Shown here: positions 42,683-52,103 of the stretch, one piece after another
Numbering within the stretch: the stretch's first letter is position 1
Layout of the letters: each line of letters begins with the position of its first letter
DNA from: Neobacillus rhizosphaerae
GTDB taxonomy: Bacteria > Bacillota > Bacilli > Bacillales > Cytobacillaceae
Direction: 5' to 3'
NCBI RefSeq assembly: GCF_937468385.1
Contig: NZ_CALBWS010000017.1
Coordinates: 1-64,000, forward strand
Length of the DNA: 64,000 bases
Notes under the pieces: model-generated
The model's input: the letters and a program-made list of their open reading frames with translations, nothing else
What the model was told of the DNA's origin: nothing
Databases searched by the model: none
Program-made: the position numbers and the translations under genes

Positions 42683-43472
42683 TCTTTTCACCTACTGATT
42701 TTTTCGTTGTTGTCTTATAGCCAGTAATCATTGATGAAATGGAACCGTTTCGTTCAAGATAGTCATCTCGGAAAGCCATATAAATGTGGATAACCATAAA
42801 AAGCATAAAGCCCCAAGCAGTAAGATGATGCCATGAGCGAAGCGTGTAGCTTTCACCGCCAAACAAATATGGTACCCAAACAAACAGCTTTGCCCAGAAA
42901 GATTCTTGTTGTGGTTCAAAATACATATAAAATCCTGTTAACATCACGATCCATGAACCTAGGCCGATAAAAATCCAGTAGCTTAATTGCGCTAAAGGGT
43001 TATGACCGACGTAATGAGGCTTTTTATTTTTCAAAAATATATAATACTTGATTGTTTCGAATACTTCTTTCCAAAAAATCCATCTAAGAGGGTTTGATGT
43101 CGCAAATTTATTTCCGACCGCAACCCAATACAAACGAAACATGAGACAAATAACAAATAAGAAAGCAGCAAAAAAGTGAATATATCTCATCCAGCCCATT
43201 AGATTGGAAAAATAGGCTTCTTCGGGAATTCCTGCTGAAGCAAACGGCTTTCCAATATAAATTCCTGTCCCCATTAACAGGAGGATAGCCAACATATTTA
43301 CCCAGTGGAAAATCCTTACTGGCAGCTGCCAAACATAGGCTCTCACTTCATTATTAATTTGTTTGTAAACAATTGGCCTTTCGGGGTGAAACGTATTCTC
43401 ACTGTTAATCCCTGGTTTATCATGGGATTGTCCTGGCGTTTGAGTCGGAATATTTGGCATGAGTTCAGCCAT
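42672..43472 (-). CDS. hyaC: Ni/Fe-hydrogenase b-type cytochrome subunit
   Basis: This 266-residue membrane cytochrome b passes electrons from the hydrogenase to menaquinone. It has four membrane helices with heme-ligand His residues (RIFHWVNM, RYIHFFAAF, SWHHLTAWGF and VIHIYMAF), as in HyaC/HupZ. It has an unusually long, Pro-rich N-terminus of about 50 residues before the first helix. It lies 12 bases after the large subunit gene, fixing the enzyme as a membrane-bound uptake hydrogenase. Confidence 0.95.
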   Translation of the reverse strand: MAELMPNIPTQTPGQSHDKPGINSENTFHPERPIVYKQINNEVRAYVWQLPVRIFHWVNMLAILLLMGTGIYIGKPFASAGIPEEAYFSNLMGWMRYIHFFAAFLFVICLMFRLYWVAVGNKFATSNPLRWIFWKEVFETIKYYIFLKNKKPHYVGHNPLAQLSYWIFIGLGSWIVMLTGFYMYFEPQQESFWAKLFVWVPYLFGGESYTLRSWHHLTAWGFMLFMVIHIYMAFRDDYLERNGSISSMITGYKTTTKKSVGEKNGK

Positions 43473-43483
43473 ATGTCTCTCTC

Positions 43484-45205
43484 CTAACCTAAACGAATTT
43501 CAGTCGTATTATTAGTTTCCAAATCTGTTAAATGGACTGCACAGGCAAGACATGGATCAAAAGAATGGATGATTCGCATAATTTCTAGAGGTTGTTCTTT
43601 ATCTAACATCGGTGTACCTTTAAGTGCAGCCTCATATGCACCAATCTTGTTTTTATGATCGCGAGGTGAAGCATTCCAAGTAGAAGGAACCACAGCTTGA
43701 TAGTTATGCGTTTTTCCATCTTTAATATCAATCCAGTGTCCAAGTGCTCCGCGTGGTGCTTCCATCCAGCCCACACCTTTTGCCCGTTCTGGCCAAGTAT
43801 TTGGTTCCCATTTTGAACGGTCAAATGTAGTTTGGTTACCGCTTTTTACATTATTCAATAATTCATCCATATCATTACGTAACCAACCGGAGATTAGGAC
43901 GCTTTCCAATCCACGAGCAACAGTGCGGCCCAATGCTGATTGTAAGGCAGTGATTGGGAGATCAAGCTTTTTCAATGTATCGTCGACAATATTAACAATC
44001 TCTTCTTTTCCAGACGCATAGCCAACAATCATCCTTGCGAGTGGTCCTGTCTCCATCGGATGCTCTTTCCATCGTGGAGCTTTTAACCAGCTATATTGCT
44101 TTTCAGTATCCAATGTTTTAAACGGTGCTTGTGGTCCTGTGTAATTAAATGTGGTCTCACCTTCAAATGGATGCTTTCCTACTCCGCCTTCTTTTCCATC
44201 ATAGGTGTACCATGAGTGATCAACAAACTCCTGCACATGTTTAGGGTCTTTAAGATCAACATCTAAAACTTCTTTCAGATTTCCATTTAAGATAATTCCT
44301 CTCGGCATACGATAGAGTTTTGTGTCGTAAATATCGCCCGTTGAAAAATCACCATAGCAAAGGTAATTATTCAAGCCTCCCCCATATGTCCAATCCTTAT
44401 AATAAGATCCGATTGCAAGTAAATCAGGAATATAAACTTGATTAACAAAATCTCTCGCTTGATCGATTATCTGTGATACATGCATCAATCTCTCAGCGTG
44501 CACGCCATTATCGCTATCAATATCAAGCGGAGTTGCCATTCCACCAACCACATAATGTGGGTGAGGGTTTTTCCCGCCAAAAATCGTATGAATTTTGACT
44601 ATTTCTTTTTGCCAATCCAATGCTTCGAGATAATGGGCCACAGCTAATAGGTTAACTTCTGGTGGCAGCTTATAAGCTTTATGTCCCCAATAGCCATTAG
44701 CAAAAATGCCAAGTTGGCCACTTTCCACTAATTTCTTCACTTTATTTTGTACATCAGTAAAGTATCCTGGTGATGATTTTGGCCAATTAGAGATTGATTG
44801 AGCAATTCGTGATGTTTCAGCAGGGTTTGCTTTCGTTGCACTCACAATATCGACCCAATCCAATGCATGCAAATGGTAAAAATGGACCACATGATCGTGA
44901 ACAAATTGAGCTTCGTTCATTATGTCACGGATTAAATGGGCATTTCGCGGTATTTTTATTTTTAATGCATCCTCTACTGCCCGTATGGAAGTAAGCGCGT
45001 GTACTGTTGTACATACACCACATATTCTCTGTATAAATGCCCAAACATCTCTTGGATCACGGTCTTTAACAATAAGTTCCAGTCCTCGAACAGAAGTTCC
45101 AGAACTATACGCTTCTTTAATAACCCCTTTTTCATCTACATCTACTTCTACACGAAGGTGACCTTCAATTCTCGTTATTGGATCTACTACTATGCGCTCA
45201 CTCAT
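43484..45205 (-). CDS. hyaB: [NiFe] hydrogenase large subunit
   Basis: This is the 573-residue catalytic subunit of a group 1 membrane-bound hydrogenase. Nickel-iron ligands are present in RICGVCTTVH (Cys62, Cys65) and DPCLACAVH near the end (Cys552, Cys555). The precursor carries a 15-residue C-terminal peptide after His558 for removal by the maturation protease. N-terminal IVVDPITRIEGHLRVE is typical. The start overlaps the small subunit stop (ATGA). Hydrogen oxidation in the periplasm-equivalent space is predicted. Confidence 0.97.
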   Translation of the reverse strand: MSERIVVDPITRIEGHLRVEVDVDEKGVIKEAYSSGTSVRGLELIVKDRDPRDVWAFIQRICGVCTTVHALTSIRAVEDALKIKIPRNAHLIRDIMNEAQFVHDHVVHFYHLHALDWVDIVSATKANPAETSRIAQSISNWPKSSPGYFTDVQNKVKKLVESGQLGIFANGYWGHKAYKLPPEVNLLAVAHYLEALDWQKEIVKIHTIFGGKNPHPHYVVGGMATPLDIDSDNGVHAERLMHVSQIIDQARDFVNQVYIPDLLAIGSYYKDWTYGGGLNNYLCYGDFSTGDIYDTKLYRMPRGIILNGNLKEVLDVDLKDPKHVQEFVDHSWYTYDGKEGGVGKHPFEGETTFNYTGPQAPFKTLDTEKQYSWLKAPRWKEHPMETGPLARMIVGYASGKEEIVNIVDDTLKKLDLPITALQSALGRTVARGLESVLISGWLRNDMDELLNNVKSGNQTTFDRSKWEPNTWPERAKGVGWMEAPRGALGHWIDIKDGKTHNYQAVVPSTWNASPRDHKNKIGAYEAALKGTPMLDKEQPLEIMRIIHSFDPCLACAVHLTDLETNNTTEIRLG

Positions 45206-46278
45206 TCTTCTTCACCTCGTTTGTCATCTCGCTTCTTCTTAAATACCGTTCCTGCAGCATGAACGGCAATTCCAGCAGTGGTTGCACCAATGGCTGCTAA
45301 GCCAACAGCGTCTGGATTGATAGTAGTTTGTGTTCCAGGTATTTTCGCTCTTCTTGTATAAAAAGGACCATTATCCCAGAAGTCCTTTTCTGAACAACCG
45401 AAACATGGATTTCCAGATTGAATAGGATAGCTTACTCCGCCATTCCAGCGCATTTCTGCACAGGAGTTATAGGTTGTCGGGCCTTTACAGCCGACTTTAT
45501 ATAAACAATAGCCTTGTTTAGCCCCTTCATCGTCAAAATTCTCAACAAATAAACCCGCATCAAAATAAGCGCGTCGGTTACATTTATCATGGATCCGGTG
45601 ACGATAAAAAGCTTTCGGACGGCCGAACTGGTCTAATTCAGGTAATTTTCCAAAAGTAATGATATGGGCAATAACTCCAGTCATTACCTCAGCAATTGGT
45701 GGACACCCTGGAACAAGAATAGTAGGAGTATTCTTTACAAAACTGGTAACTGGCTTTGCTCCAGTAGGATTTGGATGGGCAGCGGCTATTCCTCCCCAAG
45801 ATGAACAAGAACCGTAGGCAATAATCGCCTTTGCTCCTGCTGCCATTTCTAGGAATGTTTCCTTGGCTGATTGACCTGCAACTGTTAAGTATGCATCATT
45901 ATCAGGAATGCTTCCTTCCACGGCAAGAATATATTCTCCTTTATATTTCTCAAACACTTGTTTCATGGATGCTTCAGCTTGATGACCAGATGGTGCAGAA
46001 AGTACTTCAGAATATTCTAGTGAAATCATTTCAAGTAAAACGCTTTCAGTCTTTGGTTGTGATGACCGAATAAATGATTCCGAACAACCTGTACAATCCT
46101 GGAATTGCAGCCATACAACTGGTACTCTTGTTTTTGTTTCCATGGCTTTAACAACTTGGTCAGATTGGGTAAACTCCAAACCTAGTGTAGCGGCTAGTGC
46201 CGTACACATTTTCAGGAAGTCCCTCCGGCTAAATCCATGGTCGATTGCGGCTTCATATACTGTTTTCTGTCTCTTCAT
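45202..46278 (-). CDS. hyaA: [NiFe] hydrogenase small subunit, Tat-exported
   Basis: This 358-residue iron-sulfur subunit has a twin-arginine signal (SRRDFLKM, residues 17-24) that exports the folded heterodimer. Proximal cluster ligands are C62 and C65 in CTGC, C158 and C192. The two extra Cys of oxygen-tolerant enzymes are Gly here (Gly64 and Gly163). The distal cluster is in HRIHDKC through GYCLYKVGC, and the medial one in NSCAEMRW and PCFGC. A hydrophobic C-terminal helix (DAVGLAAIGATTAGIAVHAA) anchors it. It is first of the structural operon. Confidence 0.97.
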   Translation of the reverse strand: MKRQKTVYEAAIDHGFSRRDFLKMCTALAATLGLEFTQSDQVVKAMETKTRVPVVWLQFQDCTGCSESFIRSSQPKTESVLLEMISLEYSEVLSAPSGHQAEASMKQVFEKYKGEYILAVEGSIPDNDAYLTVAGQSAKETFLEMAAGAKAIIAYGSCSSWGGIAAAHPNPTGAKPVTSFVKNTPTILVPGCPPIAEVMTGVIAHIITFGKLPELDQFGRPKAFYRHRIHDKCNRRAYFDAGLFVENFDDEGAKQGYCLYKVGCKGPTTYNSCAEMRWNGGVSYPIQSGNPCFGCSEKDFWDNGPFYTRRAKIPGTQTTINPDAVGLAAIGATTAGIAVHAAGTVFKKKRDDKRGEEE

Positions 46279-46322
46279 CCGCTTTCTCCTCCACTTATCA
46301 TAAAAATAATAGAAACATTTGA

Positions 46323-46352
46323 TTGCAATGTAATTGTAGAATACAACTGCAA
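46323..46352. promoter_or_regulatory. Nested inverted repeat upstream of the hydrogenase genes
   Basis: TTGCA...TGCAA encloses TTGTA-GAA-TACAA about 45-75 bases upstream of the small-subunit start. It could be an operator; the bound factor is unknown and no Fnr consensus site was seen. Confidence 0.4.
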
Positions 46353-46480
46353 CTAAAGTCCTGAATAATCAAAAAAATACACAAATAATTCTTAACTGTA
46401 TTTTAATAGTGGTTTTAGTAAATAAATAAAAAATAAAGGTATAAATAACTGATGATATTTTTCTAAAATAATGAAAAACA

Positions 46481-46522
46481 AAAAAGACCCAAAGAGATTC
46501 ACACCTCTTTAGGTCTTTTTAT
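46481..46522. terminator. tatC terminator
   Basis: AAAAAGACC.AAAGAG (46481-46496) pairs with CTCTTT.GGTCTTTTT (46505-46520). T-runs exist on both strands. It separates tatC from the hydrogenase promoter region. Confidence 0.88.
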
Positions 46523-47256
46523 ACTTCTATTATTTCTTCCTCTTCTTGCTGAAGATTTCTCATTCGTTTTCGGTAAACAAATTTTGATAAATTAATACTG
46601 ATTTCATAAAGAAGCAGGAGTGGTAAGGTTACAACAAAATCGGACATAAAATCTGGTGGTGTAATAACAACTGCGATAATAATAAGAACAAAATATGCAT
46701 ATTTTCGAACTTTCCCTAAAACAAACGGATTAATTATACCTAGTGAGGTTAAAAACATCACTACTACCGGAAGTTCGAACAATACTCCGAATGGAAGGGT
46801 CATATTCATAATAAAGCTAAAGTATCTTTCAGCAGTAAAGTTTGTAACGAACATATCTTGACCCATGTTCACCAAAAACTTTAGAACCATCGGGAAGATA
46901 ACAAAATACCCAAAAGAAAGGCCCATTAAAAATAAGAAAAATAATGCAGGTACATATGAGAGGGTTATTTTTCTTTCTTTCGGTCTTAGTGCCGGCTTTA
47001 CGAACAACCAAATTTGTAACGCTAAAACAGGAATCGTCCCCACTACGGCAATAACGGTTGCAATCATGAAATAAATCCACATTATGTCACTTGGACCAAG
47101 GACCATCAGTTTTGTATCGCCAACAAACCAGCGATAAATATCATCTACATAAATAAAACCGACGATAAAAAAGACAACAAATGATAGTGCAGAAATGATA
47201 ATCCGTTTGCGCAATTCCTCTAAATGATCAACTAAATTTAATTCTTTATCTGCCAT
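46519..47256 (-). CDS. tatC: Sec-independent translocase TatC
   Basis: TatC is the receptor for twin-arginine signals. The 245-residue, six-helix protein begins LVDHLEELRKRIIIS, the conserved N-terminal motif, and has FVKPALRPKERKIT and FVVTLPLLLLYEISI. Being beside a hydrogenase small subunit with a Tat signal suggests a dedicated export pair with tatA 200 bases upstream. The start ATG 47256 follows AGGGGAAG. Confidence 0.96.
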   Translation of the reverse strand: MADKELNLVDHLEELRKRIIISALSFVVFFIVGFIYVDDIYRWFVGDTKLMVLGPSDIMWIYFMIATVIAVVGTIPVLALQIWLFVKPALRPKERKITLSYVPALFFLFLMGLSFGYFVIFPMVLKFLVNMGQDMFVTNFTAERYFSFIMNMTLPFGVLFELPVVVMFLTSLGIINPFVLGKVRKYAYFVLIIIAVVITPPDFMSDFVVTLPLLLLYEISINLSKFVYRKRMRNLQQEEEEIIEV

Positions 47257-47428
47257 GTACTTCCCCTGCCAATTTCATAGGTTGAAAATAAACACGCTGA
47301 TTAGGAATCCTTGGAATCACCGTGCTCGAACACCCGTAAAAATACTCTCTATCAAACGAAGCGTACCTCACGAAAAACAAATTCACTAAATTAACACCTT
47401 TTAACACGTCTTATAGTAATAAACGTTA

Positions 47429-47463
47429 AAAGAAAAGGTGCAAGACGCAATATCTTACACCCT
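47429..47463 (-). terminator. tatA terminator
   Basis: GGTGTAAGA and TCTTGCACC pair on the minus strand (47437-47461) and TTTTCTTTT follows. Confidence 0.75.
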
Positions 47464-47656
47464 ATTTAGTCAAAGTTTTCTTTTCTTCATCAATGTCTTT
47501 CATTACATCATCTGTAAGCTCACGTGTTGACTTCTTAAATTCCTTTAATGTTTGTCCAAAGGCACGTCCAATTTCCGGAAGTTTTTTTGGTCCAAAAATG
47601 ATAAGTGCAAGCGTTAAAATTAAAATTAATCCCGGAACTCCGATATTTGAAAACAT
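47462..47656 (-). CDS. tatA: Sec-independent translocase TatA
   Basis: This 64-residue pore-forming Tat subunit has a short N-terminal helix ([16 protein letters not shown]), the hinge [14 protein letters not shown] and an amphipathic helix [15 protein letters not shown]. It is of the TatAd/TatAy type found in Firmicutes, which work without TatB. A terminator separates it from tatC, so the genes may be transcribed separately. Confidence 0.96.
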   Translation of the reverse strand: MFSNIGVPGLILILTLALIIFGPKKLPEIGRAFGQTLKEFKKSTRELTDDVMKDIDEEKKTLTK

Positions 47657-47892
47657 GGATTAACATCCCCTTCAAAGATTGTATATTTCTACTATGATTA
47701 TAGTATCGAAAATTAATTTTGAGTTAATAATTCGAAATAATTCATAGTAAATTCACAATATCCATAAAAATAAGCGTCTATGTGATATTTAGCATTTCCT
47801 TTTTTATCCCTATTTAAATCTCTATAGACAATTTAACAATAACCATAACTTAAGTCAATGCTTGGTATTTATGGTGGAATTTTTAAAATATT
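47657..47892. other. AT-rich region between tatA and the 79-aa gene
   Basis: This is the divergent intergenic region: the tatA leader at the left and the SigA promoter of the plus-strand gene at the right (47893-47921). In between is AT-rich sequence without repeats or open frames. Confidence 0.55.
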
Positions 47893-47921
47893 TTGACAAA
47901 TGGTTATTTTTTGCATATAAT
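47893..47921 (+). promoter_or_regulatory. Consensus SigA promoter
   Basis: TTGACA (47893-47898), a 17-base spacer and TATAAT (47916-47921) are both perfect consensus boxes, about 60 bases upstream of the small plus-strand gene. Confidence 0.85.
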
Positions 47922-47982
47922 TTGAACAATAGTAACATATACTAATGAAAATTATAAACCAAATGGATTGGATGTGATGAGG

Positions 47983-48222
47983 ATGGAATTTTCACTTTGC
48001 AGTTTTGATGGAGCCCTCCCTGTAGAGGTAACAATTGATGATGACAATGGAAGATACACCATTCGTAAAAGCGACCGAAGTGGGGAATATTTTAATAGCC
48101 CAATTGAATTAATTGCTTGGGTTAAAACACATTTCCGTGAAGAAGAATTTTGCCATCCCCATGAATTCAGAGGTATGCTTGCAAAATTAACAGACTATGA
48201 ATTAAATGGATCGCCATTCTAA
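47983..48222 (+). CDS. Hypothetical protein (79 aa)
   Basis: This small acidic soluble protein reads MEFSLCSFDGALPVEVTIDD, with IELIAWVKTHFREEEF later. It has no signal, cysteine pair or known motif. Its perfect promoter and strong terminator argue that it is a well-expressed real gene. The start is uncertain: ATG 47983 or 47977, neither with a strong ribosome binding site. No family is recognised. Confidence 0.75.
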   Translation: MEFSLCSFDGALPVEVTIDDDNGRYTIRKSDRSGEYFNSPIELIAWVKTHFREEEFCHPHEFRGMLAKLTDYELNGSPF

Positions 48223-48234
48223 TCTTACTTTAGG

Positions 48235-48268
48235 AAAGAGCACCAGCATATTGCTGATGCTCTTTTTT
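48235..48268 (+). terminator. Terminator of the 79-aa gene
   Basis: AGAGCACCAGCA pairs with TGCTGATGCTCT (one mismatch, 3-base loop), followed by TTTTTT. Confidence 0.88.
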
Positions 48269-48312
48269 ATTTTGCCATGCTGACCACGCCAGTTTCCTTT
48301 ACAAGGCAGAAA

Positions 48313-48801
48313 TTAGGATTTACGTTTATATTTCCTAAATTCATAATCGTAAGGGTTTTTTTCATTCTTAATCCCTTTTTCACTGGATACGAGTTCCCAC
48401 TTAGTTTGAAAAAATTCTGGGAAGAAAGTGTCACCTTCAAACTCTTTATGAATAAGAGTGATGTAAAGACATTCTGCAAAGGGAAATGTTTCCTTAAAAA
48501 TTTCCGCTCCGCCAATCACAAAAATTTCATCATTTTGATTACGGCAGTACTTTACAAACTCCTCTACTGAGTAAAAAATGGTACATTCCTCACTTTGATA
48601 ATCTTGCTGGCGGGTAATGACGATATTCTCCCTGCCCGGAAGCACACGGCCAATCGACTCATGCGTTTTTCTCCCCATTGCAATCGGATGCCCAAGTGTT
48701 ATTTTTTTGAAAAACTTTAAATCTTCAGGCAGATGCCAGGGCAATTGATTATCCTTTCCGATCACATTATTTTCGTCCATAGCGACAATAAAGGAAATCA
48801 T
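48313..48801 (-). CDS. dfrA: Dihydrofolate reductase
   Basis: DHFR regenerates tetrahydrofolate after thymidylate synthesis. The 162-residue product starts [20 protein letters not shown] with [13 protein letters not shown] (active-site Asp/Glu region), then the NADPH motif [12 protein letters not shown] and FVIGGAEIF. Its ATG overlaps the thyA stop (ATGA). The pair is conserved in the B. subtilis thyB-dfrA locus. Confidence 0.97.
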   Translation of the reverse strand: MISFIVAMDENNVIGKDNQLPWHLPEDLKFFKKITLGHPIAMGRKTHESIGRVLPGRENIVITRQQDYQSEECTIFYSVEEFVKYCRNQNDEIFVIGGAEIFKETFPFAECLYITLIHKEFEGDTFFPEFFQTKWELVSSEKGIKNEKNPYDYEFRKYKRKS

Positions 48802-49592
48802 ACACTGACCATCCCCTTAATATGCGGATGTGGATCATATCCTTCTAATGTAAAATCTTCAAATTTAAAAGAGTAAATATCCTTTACATTCGGATTCATT
48901 TTAAGGATTGGCAGTGGCCTTGGTTCTCTATCCATCTGCTGTTTTATTTGCTCTAGATGGTTTTGATAGATATGAACATCTCCAAATGTATGAATGAATT
49001 CACCTGGCTTTAAATCGCATACCTTTGCAATCATTAATGTTAATAAGGCATAGGACGCGATGTTAAACGGTACTCCTAAGAATACATCTGCTGAACGTTG
49101 GTATAGCTGACAGGACAATTTCCCATTTGCCACATTAAATTGGAACAAACAATGACACGGCGGCAGCGCCATATCATCAATTTCAGCTACATTCCAGGCA
49201 TTGACAATCAGTCTTCTTGAATTTGGGTTCGTTTTAATTTGATCAATTAATTCGCTAATTTGATCCACGGTTTTTCCATCTGCACCTGTCCATGAACGCC
49301 ATTGGTACCCGTAGACCGGACCAAGCTCTCCATTTTCATCAGCCCATTCATTCCATATACGGACCCCATTCTCCTGTAAATAGCGAACGTTGGTATCTCC
49401 TTTTAAAAACCAAAGCAATTCATAAATAATTGATCTTAAATGAAGCTTTTTTGTAGTAAGAAGTGGAAATCCTTCTTCCAAATTAAATCTCATTTGATAA
49501 CCAAAGGTGCTGATCGTTCCTGTACCTGTTCGATCGCCCTTCACGGTACCAGTTTTTAACACATGCTCACATAATTGTAAATATTGCTTCAC
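48798..49592 (-). CDS. thyA: Thymidylate synthase
   Basis: This 264-residue flavin-independent thymidylate synthase makes dTMP from dUMP and methylene-tetrahydrofolate. It shows [30 protein letters not shown], the catalytic Cys in [10 protein letters not shown] near residue 146, and dUMP-binding [18 protein letters not shown]. The GTG at 49592, behind AAGGGAG, was chosen and gives the canonical length; an ATG at 49616 is less likely. Type ThyA/ThyB as in B. subtilis. Confidence 0.97.
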   Translation of the reverse strand: MKQYLQLCEHVLKTGTVKGDRTGTGTISTFGYQMRFNLEEGFPLLTTKKLHLRSIIYELLWFLKGDTNVRYLQENGVRIWNEWADENGELGPVYGYQWRSWTGADGKTVDQISELIDQIKTNPNSRRLIVNAWNVAEIDDMALPPCHCLFQFNVANGKLSCQLYQRSADVFLGVPFNIASYALLTLMIAKVCDLKPGEFIHTFGDVHIYQNHLEQIKQQMDREPRPLPILKMNPNVKDIYSFKFEDFTLEGYDPHPHIKGMVSV

Positions 49593-49675
49593 ATCGGACA
49601 CTCCCTTAACTGCCATTCATATTTTTTCATTTTAACATATATGATCGGTTAAAAAACGATTTCAAGAATTTCAAG

Positions 49676-49712
49676 CACAAGAAAAAGCTACCGATTCGGG
49701 CAGCTTTTTCTA
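49676..49712 (-). terminator. Terminator of the telA-terD operon
   Basis: GAAAAAGCT (49681-49689) pairs with AGCTTTTTC (49702-49710) and further T-rich sequence follows on the minus strand. Confidence 0.75.
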
Positions 49713-49720
49713 ATAATAGT

Positions 49721-50299
49721 TTAAACTTCCAATCCGAAATTTCGGCAAAGTGCTGCTAAACCTCCAGCAAAGCCACTGCCTACAGCGTTAAACTTCCAAT
49801 CGCCATTATGACGGTATAGCTCACAAATAACGACAGCCGTTTCTACTGAGAAGTCTTCACCAAGATCAAACCTTAATACTTCACGGCCCGAATCTGCATC
49901 GACTACCCGGACGAATGCATTAGAAACTTGACCAAAATTTTGATTCCTTGCTTCTGCATCATGGATAGTTACCGTAATCGCAATCCGGTGAACATAGGTG
50001 GGAACCTTGCTAAAATTTATTTTTATTTGTTCATCGTCGCCTTCACCTTCACCAGTACGGTTATCCCCTGTATGTTCGACGGAACCTGAAGAGTGAACTA
50101 AGTTATTGTAAAAGATAAAGTCAGAATCCTCGATGACTCTGCTGTTTGCATCTGTTAAAAAAGCTGAAGCATCTAAGTCAAAGTCATGGCCGCCGTGATA
50201 ATGGTTTGTATCCCAGCCAAGCCCGATAATGACTTTTGTTAATCCAGGATTTGTTTTTGTTAAATCAATTCTTTGTCCTTTTGCTAAGTTTATGCCCAA
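49721..50299 (-). CDS. terD: TerD family stress protein
   Basis: This 192-residue calcium-binding TerD protein has the N-terminal [38 protein letters not shown] (acidic site), [14 protein letters not shown] (second acidic site) and [16 protein letters not shown]. These are the marks of TerD/TerE proteins, which act in tellurite, oxidative and envelope stress. The TTG at 50299 follows GAGGTGA and matches the usual MxINLxKGQ start. It is the last gene of the telA-side operon. Confidence 0.95.
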   Translation of the reverse strand: MGINLAKGQRIDLTKTNPGLTKVIIGLGWDTNHYHGGHDFDLDASAFLTDANSRVIEDSDFIFYNNLVHSSGSVEHTGDNRTGEGEGDDEQIKINFSKVPTYVHRIAITVTIHDAEARNQNFGQVSNAFVRVVDADSGREVLRFDLGEDFSVETAVVICELYRHNGDWKFNAVGSGFAGGLAALCRNFGLEV

Positions 50300-50336
50300 A
50301 TAAATCACCTCGTTACAAAAACTTTATGAATTTTCC

Positions 50337-50948
50337 TTAACTATATGTGCGAACAATTTCACTTAGGCTTCCAGCTGTCGTGCCAGTACCTACTGCAGCG
50401 AATTTCCATTCATTGCCATGACGATAAAGTTCTCCGGCAACCAGACAGGTTAACCCACTATAATTATCTGATAAATTATAATGGATAAGCTCTTGATTAT
50501 TACCAGGGTTAACAACTCTAATAAACGCATTTTGAATCATCCCGAAATGCTGTTTCCTTTTTACACAATCATAGATATTTACAACGAAAACAAGCTTTTG
50601 AATTTTTGAAGGAACTTTGCTTAAGTCGACAATGATTTGCTCGTCATCGCCGTCGCCATCACCTGTCAAATTATCTCCTGCGTGCTGCACGCTCCCGTCA
50701 TTACTTGTAAGATTTGCAAAATAAATAACATCTTTATTGTTTTGAAGCCTGTCATTGGCACCAAGCATTATAACAGAGGCATCACAATCAACGTTTGGCG
50801 CACTGCCTCCGCCAAACATTGAGCCAAATAAACCGCCTCCACCGCTAGTTTGAACTGGATCCCAACCTAAACCCACCAAAACTTTTGAAAGACCCGGATT
50901 ACTTTTCGTTAAATCTACTCGTTGACCTTTTTGCAAATTAATAGCCAT
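50337..50948 (-). CDS. terD: TerD family protein, divergent form
   Basis: This 203-residue TerD homologue starts [20 protein letters not shown]. It keeps the second acidic site (DNLTGDGDGDDEQI) but carries a Gly-rich insertion (GGGGLFGSMFGGGSAPN, near residues 37-53) in place of the first calcium-binding loop, reading NVDCDAS rather than HDFDLDAS. It may bind one metal less or serve as a partner in a TerD hetero-complex. The ATG at 50948 follows GGGGTG. Confidence 0.93.
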   Translation of the reverse strand: MAINLQKGQRVDLTKSNPGLSKVLVGLGWDPVQTSGGGGLFGSMFGGGSAPNVDCDASVIMLGANDRLQNNKDVIYFANLTSNDGSVQHAGDNLTGDGDGDDEQIIVDLSKVPSKIQKLVFVVNIYDCVKRKQHFGMIQNAFIRVVNPGNNQELIHYNLSDNYSGLTCLVAGELYRHGNEWKFAAVGTGTTAGSLSEIVRTYS

Positions 50949-50996
50949 TCCATTCACCCCAACTAAGAAATTATTAGATTATCAACAACATAGTAA

Positions 50997-52100
50997 CTAT
51001 GATTGTTTCAAGTTTTTAAAGTTGTCTTGAAGCTGTTCTAACCGTTTAGTACCTTCAATCCGCATTCGTTTATTTTCTTCTTCAATCGCTCGAGTTTCCT
51101 GCATCCCTTTAATGATAATATTCCAAGATTCTTCAATCGTCTCGATTTTTATACTTGGTGCGCCGGCAAGCCGTGCAATATCAGTACTTTGCTGCGAAAT
51201 GTTCTGCGCATTTTTAAGGAGCATTTCATTCGTCCTGCGGTCAAGCTCACTCATTGAATCAGCGACAAGCTTCTGTCTTTTAGCTGCCACGGCCTGAATT
51301 AAGCCATTTTTAAAAATAGGTATAGTAGTAACAAAGGCGGAATTAATTTTTCCTATCAGCTTTGTATTCCCTCTTTGTAACAGGCGGATTTGTGGTGCCG
51401 TCTGTAACGAAACCATTTTGGCCATTTCTAAATCATAAATTCTTTGTTCTAAAAGCTCAATGGCATTCTTAAGAGTATCCAATTGCATCGACGCCAATTG
51501 ATCTCCTGAGGCAGCACGTGCTTCAAGCTGCGGAAGTTGAGTATTTTTGAGATCTTCGACCTTTATTTCACCAGCGACAATGTATTTTTCAAGTGTCAAA
51601 TAGTATTGGTAGTTTTGTTCATACATTTGCTCAAGCATAGTAGTCGAATCGACCATTTCATGCTGATATTTAGAAATTTCGACATACACCTTGTCAATTT
51701 CCTGCCCCATTGTTTGGTATTTTCCAAACAGCTTTTCAATCATTTTTTCACCCTTATTGAAAAGCTTTCCGAAAAATCCCCCTGATGTCTTCTGGAAATC
51801 TTTCGCATCAAATTTATCCATAATACGACCAAGATGTTTAAGAAGCTCTCCCGAATCTTCTACTTTGGTTGTCCGCATATTGCTTAAAATCTGATCAGAA
51901 AAACGAGATATTTGCACAGCAGGTTCTTTCCCAAACTCTAAAACTTGAATCTGGTCACGCTCATCGATCGTACGGGCCAAATTTTGAATCTCTGGTTCTT
52001 TTCGAAGAGCAAGCTTGATGTCGGAGGCTTTTGTTTCTGTAAGTTTGTCATCCGCGGCCGCTGAAGTTAAACCGGATGACGGATTTGGTGATTGATTCAC
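50997..52100 (-). CDS. telA: Toxic-anion resistance protein TelA (YceH-like)
   Basis: This 367-residue TelA-family protein is mostly helical and coiled-coil, with no signal. Family blocks include FGKLFNKGEKMIEKLFGKYQ (about 100-120), LEKYIVAGE and QTAPQIRLLQRGNTKLIGKI near residue 245, plus the C-terminal RRTNEMLLKNAQNISQQS. TelA/YceH co-occurs with TerD and YceG in tellurite and envelope-stress clusters; the mechanism is unknown. It lies 4 bases after yceG and 40 bases before the next terD. Confidence 0.94.
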   Translation of the reverse strand: MNQSPNPSSGLTSAAADDKLTETKASDIKLALRKEPEIQNLARTIDERDQIQVLEFGKEPAVQISRFSDQILSNMRTTKVEDSGELLKHLGRIMDKFDAKDFQKTSGGFFGKLFNKGEKMIEKLFGKYQTMGQEIDKVYVEISKYQHEMVDSTTMLEQMYEQNYQYYLTLEKYIVAGEIKVEDLKNTQLPQLEARAASGDQLASMQLDTLKNAIELLEQRIYDLEMAKMVSLQTAPQIRLLQRGNTKLIGKINSAFVTTIPIFKNGLIQAVAAKRQKLVADSMSELDRRTNEMLLKNAQNISQQSTDIARLAGAPSIKIETIEESWNIIIKGMQETRAIEEENKRMRIEGTKRLEQLQDNFKNLKQS

Positions 52101-52103
52101 TAG

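Noticed and set aside
46279..46480. Fnr site for the hydrogenase operon
   Set aside because: No TGTGA-N6-TCACA sequence was found; only a nested inverted repeat of unknown meaning.
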